From contig CACRXP010000001.1 of assembly GCA_902702965.1 (NCBI GenBank), positions 2,140,084 to 2,204,083 of the forward strand: a stretch of 64,000 nucleotides of DNA, given 5' to 3'. The notes under the pieces were generated by a model. It made no database searches. It was not told the DNA's origin and saw nothing but the letters and a program-made list of their open reading frames with translations. The translations under genes were made by a program, and so were the position numbers. The stretch comes from Spirometra erinaceieuropaei (Eukaryota > Platyhelminthes > Cestoda > Diphyllobothriidea > Diphyllobothriidae). Shown here piece after piece: positions 34,966 through 47,104 of the stretch; within the stretch, counting starts at the first letter, position 1, and each line of letters starts with the position of its first letter.

Positions 34966-36545
34966 TCGAACACAGACAAGTCTGCTCTCACCTGATTGAA
35001 GTCATCTGGCCAAATATTACGTCTTTATTGGTCTAGAGTATACAAGACGTAGAATAACGAATAATCCCACATGGGCACTATGCGGTCACTTCGATCGAGC
35101 GGGGACATGGGGATGACATAGTTTAGGGTGCTTTATTTTTTTGCAAAAACTAAATCCACGCAGGTAGCCCTTTATCCTCTATGTGTTCTGGTTGGAAATA
35201 TTACATGTTGCATGAGGAGCACCATCAGTGTTTTACACAGCAAACGGTAGTCGAAGCTCTATTTCGGTCATGCTCTCAAAAGTTGTTCCTGTTAATTCTT
35301 GGTTAATAGACGTCAGCCCAGATTATGGCATTAGGCCGACTGAAGAATTTCTCCATCTGCTCGAATAGACGAGTGTCAGCCATTTGGCCTGTCCTAGGTG
35401 ATAGCAAGGACAGTAAGGCATATGGAGCCAGCAGCCTTGAGGGTCAACCGAATAGCTTCCGTACTTCACGCGAAATTAGCTGTCATTTCCGTCATCACCA
35501 TGACTTCTTTCAGATGTACAATTAAGCCACCACCCTGACGGTGTTCCCCCTCGCTCCAATATATTTGGTATCCACTTAGTGCTTCTTCGCTATCATTAAT
35601 ATTCCTAGAGAGTCAGGCTTTGGTTACTTCTGTCGCACATGGAGGCAGTTTGGCAAGGCAAATTTTTACTTCATGAAATCTCGAGATGACGCTTTGGGCA
35701 CTTGCATACAAGCGCCCCAATTTTGCGCCAGCCGAGTCTTTAGTTACGTTGTGGACCCAATTGCGTTGTCACGGACGTCATTTTCACTAACCTGCTACTT
35801 TGCTTAGTGGGCTATATAAACTTCGGTTTCTTCGGTCAGAACACTGAGCGTTACCTGCTCAGTTCTTTTATCACTTCGAGCGGCTGGTTCCACAATGGTG
35901 TCTGTTTCATCTGCATCCATCCTTAATACCACTGACTAATTCGACCTAGACTTCATATTTTCCTAAATTATCTGTCCTCTTGACGATAGCCAAGTTATGT
36001 TCGTCACTCTTCAGTCTTGATTTTAATTCCGAACCAAGTTCCGTTCGCCTCAGCCGTTCCGTTGAAGTCAAGCCCCGCAACCAATCGGTTTATGCGAGTT
36101 ACGGGAATTGAGTTTTTTGTAGAGGATCAACTTGATTTGGTCTTTGCTCTCCAACATCGTTGTAAGGCGTCGCGGTGGCAGTATTCCAGCCTTATCCCTA
36201 CCTTTCTCAGATCCGAAGTGCTTTCGAAACCTTTTTTAACGTCCAGCTAGAGTAATTGGTGCAGTAGACCATGAAAGGTAGTGAGATACTCTGAGACACG
36301 TAGTCAGGACAGGAAAAAGGGGGAAAAGGTGTTCTAAAACATTTCCTGACACTCAAGAATGAACGATACTCTATGTCAGTAGCCGACATTGTGGCCGGTA
36401 CGCGCGGCCAATAACGAATAAATACCACATTATCGGACGGTCCCTTCTGTTAAGTAGCGGTGGGTACCCAGGGAATTTCATAAGACTCTGCGACTCCCCC
36501 ATCGTCATCTACAAGCATTGCGCGTGTTGGAAACTCAGGCAGGCG
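34966..36545. other. no recognisable gene; TATA-like motif inside
   Basis: Motif-free except for a TATATAAA at 35813-35820 in a context (gggctatataaacttcgg) that resembles the promoter part of an LTR. No second repeat copy was found to support an LTR. Confidence 0.35.
35813..35820 (+). promoter_or_regulatory. TATA-like box, possibly of a solo LTR
   Basis: TATATAAA is followed about 25 nt later by ttcggtcagaacactgagcg, which could contain an initiator. No downstream gene was identified, so function is unproven. Confidence 0.2.
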
Positions 36546-36549
36546 TCTT

Positions 36550-37450
36550 TCAAAAAACGCCTTTACACCTGAACGGCCACGTTCGTTGGCCCTTCTTTGC
36601 CGGTATGGGCATTTTGTAAAAATGACTTAAAAGGAGATACCGAAAAGTCATTAAGCACTTAAAACGAGCCACATCATCTTGCAGGTGGAGTAGACAAGGG
36701 ACATCGTAAACAGTATCGGATGAATTAAACAACAAAGGAGAAGTAACAAAATCCTATTCAGCAAAAGACGGTCATATTCTCTGCAGTATGTGTGGATGGT
36801 CAGGTGGAAAAATATGTGAACTGTAAGAAAAATAGCAAAAAAAATTTCTGATAGTAGGACTTGTCAGTACAGGAGGACAAAACGATGGGGCCTACATATA
36901 GTAAAAGGTGAATATATTCGACGTCCTTCCAAAACTCCAGATAGTCACGTATTCTACACTTGCTTCAAAATTCAGTCGGCGAAAATTGACTGCGTACCTT
37001 AACAGATACAATTTCTGAGTCAGTAGTCTTGATGGGACTCCGACGCCAAGTATTCAGCAATTCCCGCACGACGCCAAGGCAGACTAGATGCATATAAACA
37101 ATTGGAAAGGAGACAACCATGTCAGTGGGCAGTTCATCGAACAAAAATCTGCCCTTGTGGTACGGTGCCTGACGTGGCAAACTGAATGTCCTGTAGTTGT
37201 TCAAAAGGTCACTGTACACTTGGGATGTCATGAAATTTCATGAAACTTGCTCTTATGGAAAAATCTATAGTAGTTATAATTAAACAAATGAAACAGCATA
37301 CCTACCGAGTCCAAAAAGCCACTGCGAGAATTGAATTGTCGCGCGTCAGGGTGGGCAGGGGTGTCGCAGATGACATTGACTAAATCCACCTTCACGATGT
37401 TCCCCGCATGTAGAACGCGCAGTCTCCCTTGTCTTTGTCAGCAATAGCAT
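36550..37450 (-). pseudogene. CACTA/EnSpm-like transposase relic
   Basis: The most telling piece (36965-37231) reads FDELPTDMVVSFPIVYMHLV with CLGVVRELLNTW, matching the LPTDMV.DFPLDYMHLVCLGV..LL..W text of a widespread transposase-like family. Upstream (37297-37440) VDLVNVICDTPAHPDARQFN matches its ..VICD.PA element, ending near a GTAGGT donor. Downstream (36600-36735) VPCLLHLQDDVARFKCLMTF matches the ..HL.DDV..FG.LD.F region. Order and strand agree, so this is one decayed gene, possibly with introns. The EnSpm label is from memory of the family. Confidence 0.65.
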
Positions 37451-37454
37451 TCTA

Positions 37455-38630
37455 CTTGCTAGAATGTTTATCAGTTCACCCACACCTCTCCTAGGATGTC
37501 ATCCAACGGTTCAGGTTTGGTGGGAGCGGAGAACATTCCACGAACGAAGGACTACCGAACAACTGGATGACTAACGCGAGCAAGGATTAACCACAGAAGT
37601 TAACCATACCCTTAAACATCATCATCCCGCCAAATTATTATAAAATGCACGTTTCCTGAATGCTCGCGGTTGGTCAATGCGCAGCTCACCCAGCAGACTA
37701 CTCCCAGAGTCCAAATGGACATAGCTGACCCTGTTTAGGGACTCGCTTATGCTAGTTTGAGGCATATTTAATGACTTTACTAAGTTACTGGGTACTTATG
37801 AACGGTAATGCCGCAACACGAGAGACAATATATTCGTCGCGGATAATGGCATTTCGGCCTTCAGGCCAAATTCCTGCAAATCTGCCAGAAAGAACTTGTT
37901 TACGATCATGTTCACATTTTCACTGATTTCTGCGGGTTTCACACCTTCTAGTGACTAAAACACTTAAAATACCCAGCCAGAGACATTTCTGGGCTAATTC
38001 GGATATTTTCCATTTCGGCGATTGGTTTACAACTGATGACACAAATAAAACGAATGGATTGCTTATCAGGCACTCCGCTTGTTAATGGTGTTCCGATGAA
38101 GTCCGTAATACTTCGGCATCATAACTACTTCCGATACACAAGAAAAACAGCATAAAAAGGCCTGAATTCATGTCAACACCGACTTTGAAGTTAAAATTCC
38201 TAATCGGCCGATGGATCTATTTCTACCTTTATAAACAAAAAAAGTGCACTATTTACAGCATAACAGACATGGAATCGACTTAAGATGACTTAGCACTGTT
38301 CCATAAACATATAGAGGATAAGGAGACTACAGCACTCATCTTAAGCAGATAAATGGCGTCAAAGTGACCCACTTAAATAAAAAACATCCTAAAAGGTCTA
38401 AAAAGTGAGGCCTCCGGAAATTTTTTAGGCGAATGAAAATATACCTATTTAACCGCGACACATTCGAATACAAAAGTGATCACTTGGACAACTGAAATGC
38501 ACCGCCAAAATTTCTTCAAAATAGGCGTGGTCGTGGCCAATTCTAGCCTTTCTTGACCACATCCACTAGGCGGGACCAGGTGTTGGCAGGGGACATTCAC
38601 TAGACAAAAGAGAGGACAGTGACATTCAGT
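37455..38630. other. no recognisable feature
   Basis: About 1.2 kb with no supported exon or repeat; only short open frames. Confidence 0.35.
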
Positions 38631-38634
38631 CGAC

Positions 38635-38765
38635 ACACGAAGTTCTTCTTCTCGAGCAGAGTGGTTGAGGCTTGAAATGCTCTGTCTGCAGATATCGTCA
38701 TCTTCACATCCTCCGAGGCTTGCTGGCGCAAGCTAGTTCAATATACCACTACACATCATAATGTC
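38635..38765 (+). pseudogene. CR1-like LINE, extreme C-terminus
   Basis: In one frame: FFFSSRVVEA, a TGA where Trp is usual, then NALSADIVIFTSSEAC. It matches the FFS.RVV..WN.LP..VV...S...F...L end of CR1-type RT proteins. Only about 45 codons remain. Confidence 0.6.
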
Positions 38766-38769
38766 ACCC

Positions 38770-40755
38770 GCCGATATCGTCTTAACGTCCGTCTTAACAA
38801 TTTATTATTGTTATAGTACTACTGTCTATATTTCGGTAATCTTTGTTTTTTTAAATTTACTTATTGTCCCAAGTCCATTGCACGCGAATGCTGGCATTCA
38901 CTTCGTCTACCTGGACAAGTGAAATCGCACCAGTTTTCTATAGCACAGTTATGCATAGACTAACCACTGTAGAGTTCATGTAGTAGTGTAAATTTTTATA
39001 ACACTTGAAATAATCAAGTTATCTACGCAGCTCAGATTGTTTTTCTATAACCGTTTGACGTTTGCATTTTCGAATTTTTGGTATGCTCTCCTTCCTTGTA
39101 ACAAATAGGAAGTTCAAAGTTTCAATACCTACGTCTCCTCAAATAAACTTAACTGAACTGATGGGAAGAACAAATATGCGACGAATTCTGAGCTTTATTT
39201 CTGGAAGGAAAAATTGTGCGATACGAAGGCACATACCTGCCCAGCTTTTTCAAAAATGCTATCTGAATGAGATGACAAAGGTAGATTATTCGTATAATTA
39301 TGGCTCCATTACGGTGAATGGTTTTAAAAATGGATTATTTTGAAATACTATGGGGTCAGAATTCTTCTGTAGAACGATGCAAATGAATGAAATGGAATAC
39401 TGCACAGAATAAAGCTTTGCTCACATATTATTAGGTCCTCAGATTCGGAGTTAATTACCTCAGTGAGTTTAAAAAATATCCGGTAAAACTCTGACGTACT
39501 AGCCATGTCCTCGCATAACAAGTAATCTAGGCCCTTGACAAGAAATGTTCTGTTACTGTTAGCGGATGCGTATTTTTGAACAACCAAAGGGTCCAGAGGT
39601 TCGATATGAACCAAAAGAGTTTTTGGATTCACTACATCTTGAAATGGGTGTAAAGACACGCAGATAACAACTGTACATCCAGCATGGTTCTAGCATTGGG
39701 AGATGGAAGAGGGACTAAAGGTTTTCGTCTTTTAACCGGTCTCTTTCGGGAATTTTAGTTTACCAAACAAAACAGCATTTTTTTTATCACAGTAAATAAA
39801 AAAGCGACGTGGAACGACTCGGAAATGTAAGTATGGCGCAAAATGCAGCTGGAATTATCAGACTGATTATCAGGACTAATAAGGTGAATTCTAAATATGT
39901 GTAGCAGCAATTAAGCAGGTTCTACTATAAATGAGTCAAACGTATGGTTTGAATAACGGTCCCTATCCGACGGAAGGAAGTGAGCGTGTCATGATTCTGC
40001 ATTGAGTCAAACTCCTTCCGCAGCTTGTAATTTACTTTCCGCGGAAAATCTAAAAACAGAATATTCTCCTTACACACAGGACACATAAACTCGAATGGCT
40101 GTAGCAAAAGTATTTCTAAAATTAATGTTTAGATCATGCCACGTAAGTTTAACGCAAGAGTCTGAAGACTGAATTCAGAGGTATACCCATTGAAGAAAAA
40201 TCACGTTTTTGGACATTAATAAAAGATATGCAGGTTTGCTAAACTGTTGCACAGGGCAACAAGCTTTATCTCATGACTATCTTCGTGAACCTTCTTTGAA
40301 GTTCAATGAGACGCCCTTGTTCTTAGACTCTCCGAGGTCTCCATGCTTGTGGGACTCACTCAAGATACAGACCCCATAGATCTTGAAGATACGGTCTTCA
40401 TCAAACTGCACTAATGATCTCTGGGTGGCGTGCAGTATGGACGTGGCCTTCCTTTCCACTCTCAAAAAACATGCGAACGGCCTTGCAGAGCCTAAAATAA
40501 CCGCACCGACAAATTTTCTGGCTTTCATGCCGCGTGATGGTGTTTCGTTGTGAAAAGAGGCTCTTCTGCCTGCGGATGTCACTAGGCCATATAGACGAAG
40601 TAACGTACATTTTCCGAAGTTGAATCGCAAAAGCCAACGATTTTTTCGTTTCTCCAGTTAATTTAGTTTTACGTCTAGTCTATCCTTGTAGTCATTAGTG
40701 CTTATTATAACGATGACCTTCACGGCATTCGCAGTCATTGCTGATTCAAAGCCCA
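38770..40755. other. unassigned region with a possible minus-strand exon
   Basis: Apart from the candidate exon at 39444-39645 and open frames at 39925-40107 (with CPVCKENILFLDF) and 40277-40637, nothing is recognised. The latter overlap in two minus frames and fit no known family. Confidence 0.35.
39444..39645 (-). CDS. possible orphan exon of unknown protein
   Basis: Within a 103-codon frame, DVVNPKTLLVHIEPLDPLVV, QKYASANSNRTFLVKGLDYL and LCEDMASTSEFYRIFFKLTE form a plausible, unbiased protein segment. It is bounded by a possible acceptor (acacccatttcaag, an AAG-type site) and a donor-like GAG|GTAATT. I do not recognise the family. It could be an exon of a host gene, a transposon gene, or chance. 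Confidence 0.3.
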
Positions 40756-40759
40756 ATCA

Positions 40760-41260
40760 TTTAAAACAATTGCATACGTACATTAGGAATAAGATTGGTG
40801 CTATCACTCGACCCTGGGAGCACCAGTCTAGGCAACTGAATTGCTAGATTTCTCAGGGCGATGTACACAACCGGAAAAGACCGACAAATAGGTTAACGAT
40901 CCAATTTCGAAGTAGTCTTTGAGCGGTATTGTTTCGATTTTGTATTGAAATGGCCGCTGTGGCGCAGTGTAGAAAGCATTTTAGAAGTCAATGAAAGCAA
41001 TATGAACCGCTTGCCTATCCTCGAATACTTGAATCTAGACCTGGAGAGACTACAGAAAGTCGGTCATGTATAACCGTTCTTTCTGGAACGCATATAAGCA
41101 GTTCGGTAACAGTTAGTAAACCTCTAGGAAGTGTCATCCTCTACTACGTTGCAGATAATGCATGTCCAACTTAGGGCCTGTAATTCGTCATCTACGTCGT
41201 CTACCGTTTTTGTAGAGAGAGGTTTTACGTGCCAGTTTTCCACCCGAAGAAGGCGTTGTG
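40760..41260 (-). pseudogene. CR1-like LINE RT, strongly decayed
   Basis: DNA-level matches to the minus-strand RT copy at 33.7-34.3 kb occur in the same order: agaagtcaatgaaagcaata, acctggagagactac, catgtccaacttagggcctg, tttttgtagagagaggtttt, cgtgccagttttcc. No open frame survives. This is the oldest-looking copy of the family. Confidence 0.6.
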
Positions 41261-41519
41261 GTATTATTGAAGAAACCTAAGCCGTATATGAGGCCCTGGT
41301 GACCACGACCTTTAGGTCTGATCCTGAATGGAAAGGGAAGATGAACGCTAGTTGGATGGATTGATATTATGTACAGAACAACTGGAAATGGGGTTGCAAG
41401 GAGTTGGCAGCGGGAAGAAAGTACCTCCCGCACCGGGAGAGCGGTATCCTGAGTGCGTGTCACGGAATGTGTCAAACGTTTTAAGTCAGGGCACGTCTGA
41501 CCCGACCTTTAATCTGATT

Positions 41520-42646
41520 CCCTAGTAGCAAGGGTATATCGAGTCGATATACTCCAATAGCGTTTTTTCGATATACCACTCCTCGTAATTTCATTGGTTT
41601 CCCCACCTATGTATTCTTGTCTGTCATTGGTTGGCGTACGTTTAGCGCGTTGCCAAATCGCGCGCTTACCCCTCCACACCATTATCTCATGAGGACAGCG
41701 TGGTGCGGGTGAGTGTGTTGCATCCTCCTTGTTCTTTGTTATCATTGTCATCTATCTGCTTATTTCCTACATCTTATTGTCATTATGTTTAAGGAAGAGT
41801 CCGAGAGAGCATGAAGACGTCCAATTAAACGATATGGTGACGAAATATTTAGAGAAATTGAAGAAACGGTACGGAAACGACGGTTGTTTGTAAATGTCTC
41901 ACAAGCCACTTTACGCAATTGCTCTGTTGTATGAGTGGACTACCCGATTCGGCGACGAACGAAGTCATCAAGGGTACGTTCTCAATAATTATTGATCACT
42001 GCTCTATCCACAGAGGTCTTAGGGATTTGAAATGACGACGGTGAAGCCGACATTGCCGATCTGGAGTTGTCCATTAAAAGGCGGCTTAAACGGTCACTGG
42101 AAACTGTCAAAAAAGGCAAAGGATTAGTAACAACACCCAAGCCGACGGTAAGAGTTATTCCATTAGCAATTAAACACTACTCTTTAATGTAGATCCAACA
42201 CCGGGATCTTCAACAGGGAGCTCGACCAATTCAACAATGAATAGCGCCAATATGGACGATTGAGACTACAAAAATTAATGTACATATTTATTTTATTGTT
42301 TTTCTAATATATACCTACCAATTCATACGGCTTTGATGTGTTGTGGGTACTTTGCGCTATTTTATACGTTTGTCATCACGACTAAGACTGTGATAGATGG
42401 TTTAGGAGGAGGGGGAGGGCAGACAGAAACAATATAGATCAATTTAGTATAAAATGGAGGTATTTCGTGGGAAAAGGGGTCGTGTAAATTGCTATACGTG
42501 CTGCTACGGTCGTTTTTCGAGTATATCGAAAATTCGATATCTACTCGATATACAAACGCCGGACAAAAACGCTATCCACTCGATATACGTATATCGAAAA
42601 AACGCTATCTACCCGCTATCGAGGCGATATACTCTTGCTACTAGGG
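41520..42646. mobile_element. 1.13-kb terminal-inverted-repeat element
   Basis: Both ends carry ccctagtagcaag(g/a)gtatatcg in inverted orientation (41520-41541 and 42625-42646). Subterminal DNA on both sides is packed with cgatata(c/t) motifs: at the left cgatatactcc and tcgatatacc, at the right cgatatctactcgatatac, ctcgatatacgtatatcg and cgatatactc. No recognisable transposase was found. A gene-like interior is described separately. No target-site duplication could be fixed by eye. Confidence 0.7.
41786..42263 (+). pseudogene. gene-like interior of the TIR element
   Basis: From ATG 41786 a charged frame reads RRPIKRYGDEIFREIEETVR and KRRLFVNVSQATLRNC with one TGA. Further on, DDGEADIADLELSIKRRLKR and SLETVKKGKGLVTTPKPT end exactly at ACG|GTAAGA, and after ttaatgtag a tail DPTPGSSTGSSTNSTMNSAN ends at a TGA (42261). 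A second intron-like segment (gtacgttc...tatccacag) lies upstream. Frames do not all join cleanly, so it is at best a decayed gene. Family unknown. Confidence 0.3.
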
Positions 42647-42649
42647 TTG

Positions 42650-43475
42650 GCCACTTGGAAAGCCGAGTGGATTAACGCCAGACAGTCCTGATGTGCACAT
42701 ACTGACACGCAAGAGAGGCCCGGGGTTGCCGCGAGCGTTTGGAGCAGGGCCACTACAGTATCAACCAAAGCCTGGAGAATAAATATTGACAAGTTCTTTA
42801 AGAAGCCGGAGTAAAATCTAATCTGGAACAGGACATTCCGAATACTCATATAAACCCATTTCCCCTTGGGTAATATCTTGTGAGGGAGGACATTGTAAAT
42901 GATAAGTCAGGGCGGGCACACCGATGTTAAAACAAGAGAATCTTTCTGTGCATGTATAGACTCGTAGGAACTCAGCGGTCTCTTTAAACGGTCCACAGAT
43001 CGTTACTGCCTTTCCGCTGCGGTTGTTTTTGTCCCCAAGTGATGTTTGCGTCTACTGGCAACCGCGGATATCCTCAGTATTGTTGGTTGAACTCAAGGAA
43101 GTGTCATATTCTTCCGAACGACTTTCGATGTGAAGATAGTCAAGTTGGATATCACACACTCCCTTCTTGAATTTAATTCTCCACACCTTACCAGCATTTC
43201 AGATGTTCTACTGCGATGTGGTCCGACTGAAAAACCCATTGATGAGGATTTCTGAGTTTGAAGTTTCTGGATAGGATAAACCAAATTTGTTCGTCGCAGT
43301 CTTGCAGAATTTGAGCGGACACAGTCGCCATGCTTTTGCCTGATCGTTGCGGTTTTCTCCGCCACTGAACACATTCAAAATTATGACTTCTAGGTCAGGG
43401 CTGACAAGCAGGTTGCATGGCCATGCTGGGTTGTCAGTAGTTTCCTATTCTTTGGTCCATGCCTCATCTACAGTA
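42650..43475. other. no recognisable feature
   Basis: About 800 bp between two transposon-like elements. A 93-codon minus frame at 43093-43374 shows no family motif. Confidence 0.35.
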
Positions 43476-43479
43476 CGTG

Positions 43480-44445
43480 GGCTAACTCATGAAATGTCAA
43501 CCGAAATCTCGAGATGCGCTTTAGTTTCGAAAAGACTAGTTGAGTAGGGTTGTAAAAATAGTCATTTTGCAGCATTATGTTATAATAATTCAATTACTTC
43601 AGGTTGCCGGCTTTCGAAAGAACTTCTTTCCGGCTGCATGCAAAAATCACACTGTAAAAATGACTACTTAGGAAGCATGCATTTTTTCAACTGATTTTCG
43701 ATGCCCTTAAAAATTTAATTACATTTCATGGAAAACAAACATAAAAATAATCATTCCTCTGTTCATTCGGTAGAAAATTACGCCTTCTTCCAATCTGATA
43801 CTCGAAGGAAGGCTATAACTCTGTTTTAAAAAACTTTTCCAGTTTTCGAATAATTTTGAACCCCGACCTGCCCTTACACTTGCATTCTGGGTTTTCAAAC
43901 TACTAGCCCTATATTTGTCACTTACGGAAAACCATAGATTTCCCTGCGGCATTAAGAGGAGACCATAGGGTGTTTATAAAATTAAGCAGTGGATTTGAGC
44001 CATAATGTTAACTTTACGAGCCACATTGGAAAATGCAGAGACATCACATTTTATGAACGGCCATTTCACGGTGTTAAAAAATCTCACAATTAGAAACTTT
44101 TTAAAGCCTAATTATACACTTTCTTCGAGTATAACATTGGAAGAAGATGCAATTTTCTACCAAATGAGCAGGAGAATGAATAATTTTTTTGTATGTTTTC
44201 CACGAAATATAATTGGACTTTTAGGGGCATCGAAAATCAATGAGAAAAATCTATGCTACTTAAGTAGTCGTTGTTTACAGAGGTCGGTTTTTTATGCAGC
44301 CGGAAGGGCGTTCCTTCGAAAGCCGGCATCCTGAGGTAACTGAAGTATGATAGAATTATGTTGCAGGCTGACTACTTTTTCAACTATACTTTATTAATCT
44401 TTTCGAAACGAAAATGCATTTCGGAATCTCGGTTGACATTTCATG
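43480..44445. mobile_element. foldback element with ~370-bp inverted arms, copy 1
   Basis: The left arm (43480-43860) and the reverse complement of 44075-44445 share long runs: ctcatgaaatgtcaaccga, ccggctttcgaa, ttccggctgcat, tgattttcgatgccc, ggtagaaaatt. Between the arms lie about 210 bp of AT-rich DNA. Open frames on both strands within the arms are shadows of each other. It has no transposase, as expected for foldback-type or large MITE-like elements. Confidence 0.75.
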
Positions 44446-44925
44446 AGCTAGCTCACTTACTGTAAGTGCGAGGATTGTTCGAGCCATTTCTTCAATCCTC
44501 CTTCTTCGTTTCATATGTTGGCCCTTTGATGGGCACAACTCGTTCTGGTCACCATAATGTAACTTGTCCGCGTTTTTCGGCTTTTTGTATCTTTTTAAAG
44601 GACATAATCGCACGCTGCTTGAGGGGTATTGTCATACAGCGCAAAGTGTTCGCTTCACACTTTGCTTGTGAAGTTTAAGCTCCCTCGCATTGCGTTTGCA
44701 ATTATTTGTTGTCCATATTTGGATCCAGTTTTCGCATGGAGGTTGAGGGAAGAGATAATTCTTCGGAGCAGATAAACTGGGTTTTATCTGTGTCAGTCAA
44801 GGGAGACTTGTGGGCATCCATTTGGGTCATGTCACAGAAAATAAAAAAAATGCCTTGTACAGTGTTAATGGATTACAATATTACGGGTACATACTGTTTT
44901 TTTTGACAACACGCCGCGTGCCCGT
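44446..44925. other. no recognisable feature
   Basis: About 480 bp; overlapping open frames at 44380-44678 extend out of the right arm of the foldback element and carry no known motif. Confidence 0.35.
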
Positions 44926-45099
44926 GGCTGAATGTTTAGAGGGCTCCGGTTCGAGCTCCGCCAAGTCTTTTCCTTCAACGCATTCGGGTCGCGCATATTT
45001 GCGTTTCCGGCATCTCAAACAACTCCAAGTTTATGCTTTTACTTGCGAACATACAGCGAACGGCAGAGGCCATATAATTGTAGTTTGTCGGCAGGATTA

Positions 45100-45385
45100 A
45101 GACAAGGGGGCTCAATAGAGCTCCAGATGGCCGAATACAAATTGCCAGCTGCCGAGTTTTGCTTTGAACATAGGGACCACTTTACATCGTCTCATCTTTG
45201 GTGGTGGTCGTTCACAAGTGCACACACCGGGAGTCGCGCCACCAGACAGCAAGCTTGCGTTTGCTAATACGGGACCTCAGACGTTGTTCGGTTTAGTCGA
45301 GGTGCATGTGGGAGCAATTAGCGCGCGAAATGTAGTAAAGAGCATTGGTCTGATGCCCTTTTAAGGATGTAATCACTTGTTCGAG
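45100..45385 (+). repeat. dispersed repeat, plus copy of inverted pair
   Basis: It shares with the minus-strand copy (45715-46730) ttttgctttgaacataggga, cgtctcatctttggtggtgg, ttcacaagtgcacac, cagacgttg(t/g)tcggtttagt and cgaggtgcatgtgggagcaa. It holds a short (GGT)3 where the partner has an expanded repeat and the gap. The 66-codon frame is probably a shadow of the repeat. Confidence 0.7.
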
Positions 45386-45910
45386 ATAACGCTGCACACA
45401 GAAAGGAAGTCAGCCTTAGGGAAATGCAGATAACCAGCCGATCTGATAGCCGGGCGATCAGTTCAGGTGGGAATAAGGGTGGGGTTTCTGATGCGCAATT
45501 TCTCCGTTATGGCCGACACACAGTAACTGTCCGAGGTCTGGAAAGTTTTCAGAATGCCGATCAGATATCCGTTGGACTTGAATAACCGGTGTAGGGAAGT
45601 CAGTTAGTTTTTTAGCAACCTCTTCATTCGGCGGTAACGAAAGGTCCCTTAAAAAAGAGTCCAGACGGAGTGTGATATCTTATTCGCCCAAAGTCCGACG
45701 TTCTAATTGCGCACTGTGTTATCTCGAACAAATGATTACATCCTCAAAGGGCACCAGACCGATTCCCTCCCCTGCATTCCGCGCGCTAATTGCTCCCACA
45801 TGTACCTCGACTAAACCGACCAACGTCTGAGGACTCGTATTAGTAAACGCAAGCTGGCCGTCTGGTGGCGTGACTACCTGTCTCTCATGCGAGCGTGTGC
45901 ACTTGTGAAT

Positions 45911-46049
<139 letters not shown>

Positions 46050-46640
46050 NNNNNNNNNNNNNNNNNNNNNNNNNNNNNNNNNNNNNNNNNNNNNNNNNNN
46101 NNNNNNNNNNNNNNNNNNNNNNNNNNNNNNNNNNNNNNNNNNNNNNNNNNNNNNNNNNNNNNNNNNNNNNNNNNNNNNNNNNNNNNNNNNNNNNNNNNNN
46201 NNNNNNNNNNNNNNNNNNNNNNNNNNNNNNNNNNNNNNNNNNNNNNNNNNNNNNNNNNNNNNNNNNNNNNNNNNNNNNNNNNNNNNNNNNNNNNNNNNNN
46301 NNNNNNNNNNNNNNNNNNNNNNNNNNNNNNNNNNNNNNNNNNNNNNNNNNNNNNNNNNNNNNNNNNNNNNNNNNNNNNNNNNNNNNNNNNNNNNNNNNNN
46401 NNNNNNNNNNNNNNNNNNNNNNNNNNNNNNNNNNNNNNNNNNNNNNNNNNNNNNNNNNNNNNNNNNNNNNNNNNNNNNNNNNNNNNNNNNNNNNNNNNNN
46501 NNNNNNNNNNNNNNNNNNNNNNNNNNNNNNNNNNNNNNNNNNNNNNNNNNNNNNNNNNNNNNNNNNNNNNNNNNNNNNNNNNNNNNNNNNNNNNNNNNNN
46601 NNNNNNNNNNNNNNNNNNNNNNNNNNNNNNNNNNNNNNNN
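46050..46640. other. assembly gap (N)
   Basis: 591 N. Left edge is (TAC)n and right edge is (CCA)n, so the missing DNA is probably a long triplet array inside the repeat copy. Confidence 0.99.
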
Positions 46641-46660
46641 CCACCACCACCACCACCACA
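46641..46660 (+). repeat. (CCA)n microsatellite at the gap edge
   Basis: Six to seven CCA units follow the gap before the repeat's unique sequence resumes (cagatgagacgacgtagag). Confidence 0.9.
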
Positions 46661-46904
46661 GATGAGACGACGTAGAGTGGTCCCTATGTTCAAAGCAAAA
46701 CAGGCGCGTGAATCTCCCGAGGCTAGCCTGCTAACCTGGACACCCACCACGAAGATTCGCGAGTATGATTCGCGGATCCTCTGGACGCATCCTACTTCAG
46801 TAACTGATAATTCAAACTCATCCTTCCTGTGGGGTTTGGGATGCAAAACACCCCAGCGCTTTTCATACACATATAGGTTGCACAATATGCCATAGGTGAG
46901 AGTA

Positions 46905-47000
46905 CAGGTACTAGCTAAAAACACAGACGCGTTTTTCGTCGATTTTTGTGGCTGCATAACACAGCTGCGAGGGCTTTTCCAGCGTCTCATGTGGGCGTTC
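46905..47000 (+). repeat. short dispersed repeat, copy 3
   Basis: It matches 4014-4110 and 4310-4385 in order: gtactagctaaa, acacagacgcgtttttcgtc, ctgcataacacagctgcgag. Unknown family. Confidence 0.45.
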
Positions 47001-47104
47001 TGATAGATACGCCAGTTTAAAGATTGCTGCTTTTTGCTTTCCTCAGAAATTAACTACTAAATTGGAATCAGTCTATTTGTGGCTTATAGGCTTAGGCCGA
47101 AATT

